Positions 24,601-33,900 of a DNA stretch of 64,000 bases are shown one piece after another. The notes beneath the pieces are model-generated. The model was not told the origin of the DNA. It did not search any database and saw only the letters and a list, made by a program, of their open reading frames with translations. This DNA comes from Ypsolopha sequella (Eukaryota > Arthropoda > Insecta > Lepidoptera > Ypsolophidae): the NCBI GenBank assembly GCA_934047225.1, contig OW203993.1:25310069-25374068 (forward strand). Reading direction: 5' to 3'. The first letter of the stretch is position 1. Every line of letters begins with the position of its first letter. The translations under genes and the position numbers were made by a program.

Positions 24601-27600
24601 AACTGTTGCTACGTCCTCGCTAAACTGTCAAAAACACACCGAGCTGTCAAATTTAATGACGTCACAGGCCACGTGGCTGTCAAAGATTATGTCAGACGAG
24701 CAATGGATGAACTAAACGTCAGTGATACTACGGAATTAAGGAGGTTTATGAAGAATTATGGGACTCACTATATAGATTCCTACGTGACAGGGAATTTCAT
24801 TTATCAGGTGAATTTCCTTCAGTTTTTTATTCAAACGCAAGCGAAAGCTTCTGCGTGTCAATTGGATATTCCTGGTCCTCTAAAAAGGCCGCTTTGGATG
24901 AATCATATTATGAATCTGTTCTAATGCCATCTCTTTTGCACGCGTGAAAAAGCTCTGACTCTATCCTACTTTCAAATCATTTTATGATTCACCCAAGTTG
25001 GCCTTTTTAGATCCCCTGATCAAACAGTAAAAAAAAGCCATAAAGTAGCCATAGCTTACCCCCTACCCCCCCTCAGCGTAGGCGTACCGAAGGCAGTTTT
25101 GGGGGGGTTCAAATACCCCCCCCCCCAAACATTGTATATAATATTATAATAAATATTCATTTTTCTTATCTATGGAGTATTTCTGAAAACTCTGGACCGA
25201 ACCCCCAGCAAATCCTGGGTATGAGACCCGGCACGGCACAGCACATATAAAATTGTATGCGCAGATTCAAGGGCAGATCCAGCCTGCGAGCCAGGGGGGG
25301 TCACAGGCTCCGAATTAGTCCAAATATAATACAATTTTGTGTAATTATAGCTAAATTTTGCGTGTCTGTATAGAAAAAGCTAGTCCCAGGGGGGGGGTCA
25401 TGACCCCCATGACCCCCCTGGATCCGCCGTTGGCGCAGATCCCCAATACTTGAATGCTCATGCCTTTAGAACCGTGCCGGAACATACGAGGCTATGCTAC
25501 TCAACACCCTGTCTATTTGGCTGTACTTAAAACGATGGTCCAATAACAAGAAATAATCTTCTTACAGGTGTTCAAATACAAGAGAACTGGCTACAACCTA
25601 CTGAAAACATACATGAGGAAGCACAAAAATGGAAAACAATCGGACAATCTGAGATTCTACTTTTCGTCCTACTTTCTAAAGCACGTCGGTGATATACGGG
25701 CAAGTGTACAATAGCTTCATAATATTTTGCTTTAAATACTACATACATACATACTTATACTCACGCCTGCCTCCCAGAGGAGTAGACAGACTACAGATTT
25801 CTATCTGCTACGATCCTGACCCACTTTTTTGCTTCGCCCATGAAGAATTTTTGCTACTTTCATATCCGTACAACCTCTAGTCGTACAATATCTAGTCGTA
25901 CAACCTCTCATAAAGAATTTGCGTTTCGCATTTTAATTTAATATTTTGTGAAAGATAGTAGACCCGAGCGCGGTACTACTACCTCGGGTCTACACCCCAG
26001 CGTGATAATAGACCCGAGCGCGATAGTAGACCCAGCGCGATAGTAGACCCCAGCGCAATAGTAGACCCGAGCGCGATAGTAGATCCGAGCGCGATAGTAG
26101 ACCCCAGCGCGATAGTAGACCCGAGCGCGATAATAGACCCCAGCGCGATAGTAGACCCGAGCGCGATAGTAGACCCGAGCGCGATAGTAGACCCGAGCGC
26201 GATAGTATACCCGAGCGCGATAGCAGACCTGAGCGCGATAGCAGACCTGAGCGCGATACTAGACCCCAGCGCGATAGTAGACCCAAGCGCGATAGTAGAC
26301 CCGAGCGCGATAGTAGACCCCAGCGCGATAGTAGACCCCAGCGCGATAGTAGACCCCAGCGCGATAGTAGACCCGAGCGCGATAGTAGACCCCAGCGCGA
26401 TAGTAGACCCCAGCGCGATAGTAGACCCCAGCGCGATAGTAGACCCGAGCGCGATAGTAGACCCCAGCGCGATAGTAGACCCGAGCGCGATAGTAGACCC
26501 CAGCGCGATAGTAGACCCCAGCGCGATAGTAGACCCCAGCGCGATAGTAGACCCCAGCGCGATAGTAGACCCGAGCGCGATAGTAGACCCCAGCGCGATA
26601 GTAGACCCCAGCGCGATAGTAGACCCCAGCGCGATAGTAGACCCCAGCGCGATAGTAGACCCCAGCGCGATAGTAGACCCCAGCGCGATAGTAGACCCGA
26701 GCGCGATAGTAGACCCGAGCGCGATAGTAGACCCCAGCGCGATAGTAGACTTCAGCGCGATAGTAGACCCGAGCGCGATAGTAAACCCCAGCGCGATAGT
26801 AGACCCGAGCGCGATAGTAGACCCCAGCGCGATAGTAGACCCCAGCGCGATAGTAGACCCCAGCGCGATAGTAGACCCGAGCGCGATAGTAAACCCCAGC
26901 GCGATAGTAGACCCGAGCGCGATAGTAGACCCGAGCGCGATAGTATACCCGAGCGCGATAGCAGACCTGAGCGCGATAGCAGACCTGAGCGCGATACTAG
27001 ACCCCAGCGCGATAGTAGACCCAAGCGCGATAGTAGACCCGAGCGTGGTAGCACGAATTTATACAAAACGAAACACAGTCATCTTTCGTCTCTTTCTGTA
27101 GGTTTTGTTTATGAACATCACTTAGTCCTTCAATACAAACCGTATCGAGAATATTTGCTGAAGAGGTTGCAATTTCTATAAATCGGCTTTGAAAGTCAAA
27201 ATTCACCACGTTCGTCGCCAAGGGGGGGAATCGACCCTATTGCCCCCTCTCCCTTGTATTCGCACTCGTAATAATCCTTCATCAATAAAAAATAGGTATT
27301 TTAGATTTCTATACCATTAACCCTCAGAATTCTCATTATCGCTTAAACAATTTCCGCAGTCCCAATCATAGCTCCAGTCCATCTTACAGATTAAAGGTTG
27401 TTCTATAAAATTACAGATAGCAAGCGGCAACAAAACCATAGAGACATGGGCGCGACTAAATCTACGAGACAGCCAATACCTGTACTCGAGACCGAGCCTT
27501 CTTAGACTATACTACAATCCTATACTTGTCTACAAGCTAAACGAGTTGCTAGACAACGGAGCGTTATTAGCACTTAACCTTAAGACATTAAAGCCTATTT

Positions 27601-27677
27601 TTAGAGATAAGGATATGGGAGACAAGTTTTCAGAGCTAGTTGAAAACGATTTACAGTTGTGGGAAGTCAATGCTTAG
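15412..27677 (+). CDS. tsl: torso-like (MACPF) gene, second copy; multi-exon
   Basis: Proposed exons: 15412-15679, 16272-16296, 22601-22828, 24510-24807, 25568-25699, 27417-27677. Together these are 1212 nt, or 403 aa. Residues 1-17 are a clear signal peptide (MFLLFFVLSLCGLCGG). Exon 22601-22828 carries an acidic run (EEEDEDDAP). Exon 24510-24807 ends with KNYGTHYIDSYVTG, the MACPF/perforin signature. The last four exons join without ambiguity: phases 2, 0 and 0. Exon 25568-25699 uses a GC donor (CGG|GCAAGT). The first join is uncertain: exon 1 runs into an in-frame TAA supplied by a TTAA MITE, and only splicing the MITE out restores phase. Torso-like is secreted and acts in terminal patterning through Torso in Drosophila; in moths Torso is also the receptor of PTTH. 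The family is firm for exons 22601 onward. Whether the gene is functional depends on exon 1. Confidence 0.85.
15681..16270. mobile_element. TTAA-flanked MITE, family A copy 3, at the end of torso-like exon 1
   Basis: TTAA at 15681-15684 and 16267-16270; body starts GGCGCTACG and ends ACATATCGCC, as in 3428-4084. It contains a nested family C MITE (15955-16116). The 165-codon minus-strand ORF over it is not a gene. Confidence 0.88.
15955..16116. mobile_element. Family C palindromic MITE nested in copy A3
   Basis: Inverted ends GGTCTACCGCGTAATTCT / AGAATTACGCGGTAGA. The sister element 3428-4084 reads TAGGACCTGGTTAAACG across this point and so shows the empty site. Related copy at 21743-22136. 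Confidence 0.85.
16272..16296 (+). CDS. tsl: Candidate 25-nt torso-like micro-exon
   Basis: It follows an AG formed by the last A of the right TTAA plus the flanking G (16270-16271) and is followed by a strong donor (GTAAGC at 16297). Joined to exon 1 at 15679 it reads GAPASILY and leaves two bases, exactly the phase needed by exon 22601-22828. No stop occurs. This is inference from phase and splice signals only. Confidence 0.5.
16963..17625. mobile_element. Solo LTR or short LTR element with 5-bp duplication
   Basis: 663 bp starting TGTCGCGACG and ending TTTTGCGACA (TG...CA), flanked by AGGCC on both sides (16958-16962, 17626-17630). It interrupts the LINE tail above. No coding region. It contains six GGGACAAGAAGTCCC-like repeats. 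Confidence 0.75.
17341..17502. repeat. Six spaced GGGACAAGAAGTCCC-like hairpin units
   Basis: Copies near 17341, 17376, 17403, 17430, 17461 and 17488, spaced 27-35 bp. Each can pair GGGAC with GTCCC; two are degenerate. They lie inside the solo LTR. Confidence 0.75.
17776..19655. other. Intron DNA, no gene seen
   Basis: AT-rich. It holds an (AAGT)n run at 18104-18125 that looks like the 3' tail of a retroposon, and a poly-A run near 18321. No exon of the torso-like gene is evident here. Confidence 0.45.
19660..20932 (-). pseudogene. 5'-truncated Jockey-superfamily LINE, frameshifted
   Basis: Minus-strand reverse transcriptase: LDMSKAFDFVCYNK, YGVPQGSILGPLLFLLYIHDL and the active-site LFADDT (20300-20923). 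The frame then shifts near 20325 to VDSTVFLGIHIDKHCNWKEH (20146-20331) and again near 20145 to ...RCMRIICNAGFRDRCKPLFKKH (19879-20091). The rest is 3' UTR. Truncated at about 20932, inactive, inside the torso-like intron. The segment at 59030-59479 is a related C-terminus. Confidence 0.85.
20940..21742. other. Intron DNA, no gene seen
   Basis: AT-rich with a GAGAGAGAGAG run near 21310 and retroposon-like pieces (GTTTATCTGCAAAATAAAG near 21486). No coding potential. Confidence 0.4.
21743..22136. mobile_element. Family C palindromic MITE, copy 2, with nested insert
   Basis: Arms TCTACCGCGTAATTCTGATT (left) and the complement (right, broken). Inner arms include ATCAACTTGAGATTGAAA and its complement. 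The right arm is split at 21889 by a retroposon tail. Confidence 0.88.
21890..22117. mobile_element. Retroposon tail with (GAATA)n end nested in the MITE
   Basis: It starts with five GAATA units and ends ...GTCCGGGCCC, flanked by ATTA on both sides (about 21887-21890 and 22118-22121). Probably a minus-strand LINE/SINE 3' end. Confidence 0.7.
22225..22505. repeat. Dispersed partial copy of the 385-bp unit
   Basis: Matches the units at 13312-14430 (AAGTAATTTATTGCTTTTAC, CCCTAGGGCAAAATAATCG). Confidence 0.85.
22601..22828 (+). CDS. tsl: torso-like exon with acidic segment
   Basis: Acceptor TTTTCAG (to 22600), donor GG|GTGAGT. 228 nt, entered in phase 2 and left in phase 2. Translation begins YGDLSQVTQVV, includes EEEDEDDAPIEPF and ends YYFRDFNIQG. 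There is no ATG at its start, so it must be spliced to an upstream exon. Confidence 0.85.
22861..23178 (+). pseudogene. RTE-type LINE C-terminal relic
   Basis: Same family as 16785-17775, uninterrupted but with stop codons. Reads RTEDIR-like N part, HICRRRDN, ALEWRPRTAKHSVG, ARWTDDLKDVAGG, then TYVQQWTNTG. Confidence 0.75.
23395..23745 (-). pseudogene. Second LINE tail family, minus strand
   Basis: Contains GACCCCCTCGAAGTAATTC and CAGCAGTGGATGAACTAGGC on the minus strand, ending in (GGAT)n. Other copies are at 28355-28672 and 33438-33785 (plus). Confidence 0.75.
24018..24364. mobile_element. Intact family B palindromic TTAA MITE
   Basis: TTAA at 24018-24021 and 24361-24364; ends GAGCGGTATTGTG / ATACCGCTC; long inverted arms with ATTCACTTAATAGTTATTCA. 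The internal TTAA at 24313-24316 is the unoccupied counterpart of the insertion site at 179-588. Lies in the torso-like intron. Confidence 0.88.
24510..24807 (+). CDS. tsl: torso-like MACPF signature exon
   Basis: Acceptor ACATTTCAG, donor CAG|GTGAAT. 298 nt: one base plus 99 codons. Opens TTKPWKAFMGDWIPDEI and ends NYGTHYIDSYVTGNFIYQ; the YGTHY core with following GxxxxxY is diagnostic of MACPF proteins. Confidence 0.92.
25259..25440. mobile_element. hAT-type MITE with 8-bp duplication
   Basis: Body 25267-25432 with imperfect ends (CAAGGGCAGATCC / GGATCCGCCGTTG), flanked by GCGCAGAT at 25259-25266 and 25433-25440. Confidence 0.7.
25568..25699 (+). CDS. tsl: torso-like exon ending in a GC donor
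   Basis: Acceptor CTTACAG, 44 codons in phase 0 (VFKYKRTGYNLL...YFLKHVGDIR), then GCAAGT instead of GT at 25700. GC-AG introns are the common non-canonical class. Confidence 0.88.
25954..27050. repeat. 18-bp minisatellite, about 60 units
   Basis: Unit GATAGTAGACCCCAGCGC with a C/G variant (CCCCAGCGC or CCCGAGCGC). A run of variant units (TATACCCGAG, GCAGACCTGAG twice, ACTAGACCCC, CCCAAGCGC) occurs twice, 738 bp apart, which is 41 units. The minus-strand ORFs of the LLSRSGLLSRWG type are translation of the repeat. It sits in the last torso-like intron. Confidence 0.97.
27417..27677 (+). CDS. tsl: torso-like terminal exon
   Basis: Acceptor AATTACAG (to 27416), 86 codons and TAG. Begins IASGNKTIETWAR and ends LQLWEVNA. 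Gapless match to 950-1210. Confidence 0.92.
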   Translation: MASGNKTIETWARLNLRDSQYLYSRPSLLRLYYNPILVYKLNELLDNGALLALNLKTLKPIFRDKDMGDKFSELVENDLQLWEVNA

Positions 27678-27717
27678 GCACAAAATAGATACTACCAGAA
27701 GGCCGACTCGACGACGG

Positions 27718-27850
27718 AGCGAAAACACGCACACATGCATAGACGCGTACGTATGATGATTTTGGCAGAATTTCGTATTGGCATTCGACAGACTTCATCC
27801 GAGATCGTCGTACGTACGCGTCTATGTGTGCGTGCGCCTGTTTTCGCCAG
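27718..27850. repeat. Inverted repeat in the torso-like 3' UTR
   Basis: Arms contain GCGAAAACACGCACACAT and TGTGCGTGCGCCTGTTTTCG, with an ACGCGTACGTA core on both sides. Would fold in the transcript just after the stop codon. Confidence 0.7.
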
Positions 27851-27970
27851 TTATGCGGAGTGAACCTTCTGTAAGTGGTTATTTTGTGGCCTAGGTTTCA
27901 TTTTAATTTAAGGTAGATGCGTCGGATCGGTTTCCCAAACACAAAACTTATTTTTGAATACATTTTATTA

Positions 27971-27976
27971 AATAAA
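27971..27976 (+). terminator. Poly(A) signal candidate for torso-like
   Basis: First AATAAA after the stop codon, about 295 nt downstream. Confidence 0.45.
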
Positions 27977-27992
27977 TGTGATTTACGGGATT

Positions 27993-28300
27993 AGCCAAAC
28001 GTTAGTTTAATGTCAGTCAGGCTTTTCTAGCAAAGTTGTGTTATTTTATGCTTTACGTTTTAAATTATTCTGCACAAGAACTATATTTTTTTGTTGCCAT
28101 TGTTATTATTATTTTATATTTTGCTCAAATTGTATTTTTATTTTTAAACTGTGCAGTTCTTTGGATGAATGTTTCTATAATGCTGTGTAACTTTTTTGGA
28201 AAAACATTAATAAATAACACGCTTTAAGTTGTTGTGCAGAATCATTAACAAAATAACACAACTTTGCTAGAAAAGCCTAACTGACATTAAACTATGGTCG
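27993..28300. mobile_element. Palindromic MITE
   Basis: Arms of about 48 bp (TTTAATGTCAGTCAGGCTTT... left, complement on the right) around an AT-rich centre. Confidence 0.75.
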
Positions 28301-28354
28301 CCCAATGCCATAAATGACATTTATTTATTTATTTTATTCATAAATCAGAAAAAC

Positions 28355-28676
28355 AACTTACTTGGAGACCCCCTCGAAGTAATTCTGGGGAGAGTAAGAG
28401 GACAGCTCACAGGCAAAAAACCAGGAGGCCCACCATGCCTGGGACCGATGGATGGCGGTATATCCATCCCTAATAGCCGGGCCTTATATGGAACAGACTG
28501 GTGACGGGCAGCAGCGTCACTGGTGCGAGAGTTCCGGCAGCGCGCTCACCAACACGCCTGCCCAGCGTGTGTGAGTATGGGCAATTCTTCCAAGATGACC
28601 GCAGGGAGTGGCAAAGTCCTGGAAAGGCTTATGTCCAGCAGTGGACGAACTAGGCTGATGGATGGATGGAAGAAAA
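28355..28676 (+). pseudogene. LINE C-terminal tail, second family
   Basis: Starts at CTTGGAGACCCCCTCGAAG, ends TATGTCCAGCAGTGGACGAA then (TGGA)n. A decayed coding end (DRREW..., AYVQQWTN) is readable. Confidence 0.75.
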
Positions 28677-28679
28677 ACA

Positions 28680-29755
28680 ATAATAAGTTTTGCGTTTAGG
28701 AACGCGTTCCGTCAGATCTACCTTAGTTACCAGATTTTTGTTTTCTTTGAAAGCTTGGCGTTTCAAAATGTTTTAATACCTGTAAATGTATAAATTGTGT
28801 CTCAATATTTACTAAACCAGTATTTTATTGTACAAATAAAAACAATGTTTTATTTTATTGTTATTTTAAAATATATTTATATTTATCTTTGACATCTACA
28901 CGTATAACAATCATAACATAATTTGTTTGCATAAATATCACTCTCCCTCTCTTGCAATATAATTAGTTTGAATGGTGTATTTATTATTATAATAAAGAAT
29001 GAGAATAATTAATTAAAAGTTACCTATTAGACAGTCTTTTTAGATTTTTTTAAAACACATCGCTACATTTAAAAATAAGGACTTTCCTAAGTCTACATGC
29101 AACTTCCTAGTCAACTCAAAAAAGTCATAAAAGTAAATGAATTACATCCTGCTTTGGAATCCATTAATATAAAAAAGGGCCATTTGACACATTTAGCGAG
29201 AAATCTAAAATTTCAAGCGCCTAATTTACCAATTTAAGAAAGACATTTATGCTGTTGAATACATGATAAACATAGACCAATATTTCCTTTTGACGGTTAA
29301 TGTACCACATTTCCAAATACTACTTAGTATTTTTTGTAGTGATCAATTCCACACCTTGTTTACGGAAAACTAATCACAATGTCAACTTTAAGGACCTAAT
29401 TCCTAAATAAGAATTCAAAAAATTTGAAAAAAGCTATTGCCAAAACATCCGACATATAAATGTGTTGACACATAATGTACCAGAATATGTACTTTTTATA
29501 ACATTATTTGTGGAAAAAATAATAAATCCGTAAATTTTCCCGGTTAGTGTCGCCAGTTTACCACGATTTTTGTAATGAATAAAGCATAATAACATTCAAA
29601 ATTTCATGTCAGAATAACCTATGATCTTTAACTAATCGAATTCAGTAAATTTATTGATAAAATCACTTCATTTAGAAACCAAATTCCACTAAATTCCAAG
29701 ACAATTGCTATCCAGAAGGGCACACCAAACAGGAAGCGTGATTTTGTGAAATACT
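28680..29755. other. Space between the convergent torso-like and TTC5 genes
   Basis: AT-rich, no gene or strong repeat recognised. Confidence 0.45.
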
Positions 29756-29759
29756 TCTT

Positions 29760-30160
29760 AATAAATCTCACGCTTACACTTTAGGCCGAAAAAAGAATGA
29801 AGCGTATTCTTTTCCAAGCCTAAAGCAAAGATTTCAAAAGTATAGATGAGCCCTGGCACCTAAAATCTATTGCATTGTTTTCGAATGTATGCGTTAAAAT
29901 AAAGCCGACGCGCGCACACTTATGAGTGCGCAAGCTGTCTACCTACGGTCATCAAACTGATCAGACTACTAAAGTTGTTAAAATGATTAACTTTAAGTGC
30001 ACTTAAGGCGTCCAAATATCACTGTGTTCAGATGAGCACTAATTCCAAACGTGTGAGCGTCACCCATTTTAAGGTGGAAACATTTTGATGCTGTCATAGT
30101 ACGGTAAGGGCTTATCTTTACTTTTGAAATCTTTGGCCTAAAGTGTAAGTCGTGAGATTT
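29760..30160. repeat. Foldback element
   Basis: Arms with AATCTCACGCTTACACTTTA (left) and the near-complement ending AGTCGTGAGATTTT (right); inner AAGATTTCAAAAGTA also pairs. Confidence 0.65.
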
Positions 30161-30559
30161 TAATACAATTATCAGAAATTATTACAATAAAAAAAAATCT
30201 ACAACGACAACACAATCTCGTTACTATTTTTAAAAAATAACATTCAGATAAGTTTTGAGATCATTTTCGAAACGACTTATTATCAGAAATTAAATGTAAA
30301 TATTATGTCTTTATAATGTCATAATTTAATTCATGCTATTATTAGCATGGATAAACATACACATTCATCTTGTGATGATATATAATAAGTATACATGTCA
30401 TTTTTTGTAGTAATTTACAAAACGTTTCAGAATAGTCACAGTTTTTCGACCCTGTAAGACTTGGACACTAACTCAAGCATTTGCAAATCTATTAATACAT
30501 CTTTGTTGATACATGCATCGTTTTTTTGGAAATTTTGTTTATTGACGCATTTTATCGCC

Positions 30560-30720
30560 TCACCAACAGAGGGCCTAAAGCGGCAAAATTCGATCGAATA
30601 TCATTCGGTCGTATATCCATCTCTATCACTCTCTATGCGTGCGTCAGAGATGGACGTATGCTCGAACGGTAAACGATCGACCGAATCTTTTTGAGACTGC
30701 CGGCCGGTTTTTTAATGATA
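30560..30720. repeat. Imperfect inverted repeat
   Basis: CATTCGGTCGTATATCCATC pairs with GGACGTATGCTCGAACGG. Small MITE-like segment, no coding. Confidence 0.4.
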
Positions 30721-30741
30721 AGAAAAGCAAAACAAAGTTAA

Positions 30742-30747
30742 TTTATT
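30742..30747 (-). terminator. Poly(A) signal candidate for TTC5
   Basis: AATAAA on the minus strand, about 130 nt past the TTC5 stop. Confidence 0.5.
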
Positions 30748-30876
30748 TTTATAAAATTAGCAAAATAGTCTACATAGAAATATTATAACTATTATTCTTG
30801 ATTAATAGATTTGTAAAATCCTGGCAATGTTGTCGTTAATTCAGCACAAATATAAATGTATACATTACCTTGCACT

Positions 30877-30996
30877 TCAGTGTATTTCGTAAGTGCTAGT
30901 TACCCGGGTCCCGGCGAACTGGTTTCGCCCAATTTTCTTGCCATTCACTAGAAGTACTGTCGGGTTGTTTATTCTTATCGATTTGAATTTGTACTC
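30877..30996 (-). CDS. TTC5: TTC5 exon 9
   Basis: Residues 399-437: EYKFKSIRINNPTVLLVNGK... and TGA. End of the OB-fold. Confidence 0.92.
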   Translation of the reverse strand, partial: EYKFKSIRINNPTVLLVNGKKIGRNQFAGTRVTSTYEIH

Positions 30997-33900
30997 CTGG
31001 AATTGAGAAAAAAACAACATTATATACAACTATTATATAAGGTCTTTCAATTTAAATGGAAGGTAATTTAGGAGGTGATTCAGTATCGTTTATTCTAAAA
31101 AAAAAATTCTTTCAAAATTCTTTTGTCATGTCAACTTGTAAATATTATATGTCATCCTGTCATCATTATTACTCCAACATATTCTAAAGGTAATATGTAT
31201 TTATCCTGATTGGATTACAAAATATTTAAGTTTCCAAATGTATATTTTATATGAACACTGATTCAAAGAAGAAATATGAAAGATTTCTGATTTCAGATGT
31301 TGAAATGTTGTTGTTGTTGTTGTTTAAATCAGTATTCTTATAAAATTGACATTTGGGAACCTAGATATTCTGTAATCCAAACCTAGATATTCTGTAATCC
31401 AAACCTAGATATTCTGTAATCCAAACCTAGATATTCTGTAATCCAAACCTAGATATTCTGTAATCCAAACCTAGATATTCTGTAATCCAAACCTAGATAT
31501 TCTGTAATCCAAACCTAGATATTCTGCAATCCAAACCTAGATATTCTGTAATCCAATGGCAATAAAAACACAGAACACACAGTTATTACAACACACTACC
31601 TAAAGAATATGTATAAATTACAAATGATTTTGGTATTGCGTTTGTATGAACTATGCAACCCCCGCCATACTCTTAACGAAATGTAAAGGTAAGGACTAAT
31701 GTCGGACTAGCTCTCCTTTACAGACACTACTCGTGATCCGAACGTGACGAACGACTCTTACCACGAGTCCAGGGTGTTTTGGTAGGATAATATGGGAAAC
31801 AAATCGCTTAGATTAAATTATTTTAAGGTGTGTTACTCGTAATTCGAAAACCATTTCGAGATTTTGGTTTAAGAGGCTATGCGAATTTTATTTTTGTCAC
31901 TGTCACTCCAATCAAAAAATCGCGCAGTGCGAGAGGGGCAGATTCAGGGCAAAAGGAAAAAAAGTTAGTTATATATTTTATTAAAAAAACTAAACTAGCT
32001 AGCAAAATTTCAAATATCAAATCTCTAGATATTGTTGAAACACACCTAATAAAATATTTTTGAGTTCTGTATATGGTTCCTATTCGTCAAACGAGGAGAA
32101 ACAGTGTGTTTGAAGACCTCATTTCAACAATTATTTCTATCGAGGAAAATTTATCCAAACATGTTTTCCAATTCCAAAACCCTAGATTATATAGTCAAAA
32201 TGCATATACCAGAAATGTATTAAAATTTTCCGTGTATTTCATGAAATACACAGAAAAGAAACATCCGTATTTTTTTCGCATTTCGCCTTAAGAAGCCGTT
32301 TTTTAGAACTTTTGGTCTAAAAATCCTCATGATGATGAATATTTTTACGAAGAAGCTGCAACTTCCATTTGCTTTCGTGGGACGTCACTTGAGAAAAAGC
32401 TGTTTAGAAATGTGTCCTTTGCTATCAAGATACATTTACAATAGTTTGCTTCCGACTTATTTGACAGATGGATGACAGATGAGAAGACAGACAGAGACAG
32501 ACCACATTTTTTATAAGCAATCACACATCATAATCAGTGTAATGCCTAAAATGCCCCAAGTGATGTCATATCTGAAAATTCTTTAAAAAATCATAAAAAA
32601 TAATGATCAAATTATATGCCATAATAATGAAGACTATGATCTAAAAGGGCGTATATTCTCTGAAAAATTGACGTTACACGTTGACTGAACACAAATTAAT
32701 GTGTCCCTGCTAGATATTAACCCGAAGCCACCGGAAGGTCAACAAGTTCAATTCACGTTTATGTTTTCTTATCAATATGTCTGTTCAAACACGTATATTA
32801 GGTAATTGCTGTTTTCTGTAGAGAATTTGAAGGAAACTCAATTTTCAGTACTAACATTTGTGCTTTTTTTAGGAATGACAAATCTAAATTATGTCATTTC
32901 TTTTGTGTATGAATGGGACAACATTAATTAAATTTTGGAAAAAAATATTACGTTTTTGAAGATTTAATTTTTATAATCAAAATGAAAATAAAAACAAAAT
33001 TTAATACGTAGATGTAAAACCTTGAAATCAACTTTCAAACAAAAAACAAACAATTGAAATAATCTATTGAATTACATAATTAATTGTGGGATAAATTTGT
33101 GGGATAGTACAAGTGATTTTCTGTTCATTGCATAATTATTAATTACAATAATTACTCATGAATATGTACGAAAATTTCGGCAGTTTCACAGGTAAAGACC
33201 TATTATTTTAAAAACAACTCAACAGAATTCGATGGGGTTTCCACAGGCCTGTTAAGACACTTCCAAGCACTCACCAACACGTCGTGTTGCTGCAAGGAGG
33301 GCGCTGGAATAGCCACACTGTCACCGATAATGACTCCCTTCCCGTCCGCCCAGTTGTACACCGTCACTGACACACACTCCATACCGCTGTCCACTAGCGC
33401 GAATGTACTGGAAATTATAATATTATTAACACTCGCAGGTGGTAGAGCTGATGCCGGGCTCGACTGTGGAGGTACCACCGTCTTACTTGGAGACCCCCTC
33501 GAAGTAATTCGGGGGAGAGTAAGAGCTCACAGGCAAAAAACGGGAAAGCCCACTATGCCTGGGATCGATGGATGGCGGTATATCCAACCCTAATAGCCGG
33601 GCCTTATATGGAACAGACTGGTGACGAGCAGCAGCGTCACTGGTGCGAGGGTTCCGGCACCGCGCTCGCCAACCCGCCTGCCCAGCGTGTGTGAGTATGG
33701 GCAATTCTTCCAGGATGACCGCCGGGAAGTCCTGGAAAGGCTTATGTCCAGCAGTGGACGAACTAGGCTGATGGATGGATGGATGGGTTCACAAGGTTCA
33801 CAACATCACTTGACATATTTACGTTAAAAGGCCCTAAACGCCCGGGCAAACGTTAAACTTTTATGGCCAGTTGCAGAAAGGGTTTTTAAGTTTAATGAAC

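Noticed and set aside
25990..27066. Minus-strand ORFs of the LLSRSGLLSRWG type as a repeat protein
   Set aside because: The 18-bp minisatellite has a length divisible by three, so a frame stays open by itself; no start context or neighbouring coding supports a gene.
31359..31556. CRISPR-like array
   Set aside because: Perfect tandem 22-bp units with no spacers, in a eukaryotic intron.
33330..33593. Plus-strand ORF over TTC5 exon 8
   Set aside because: Shadow of the minus-strand exon and the adjoining LINE tail.
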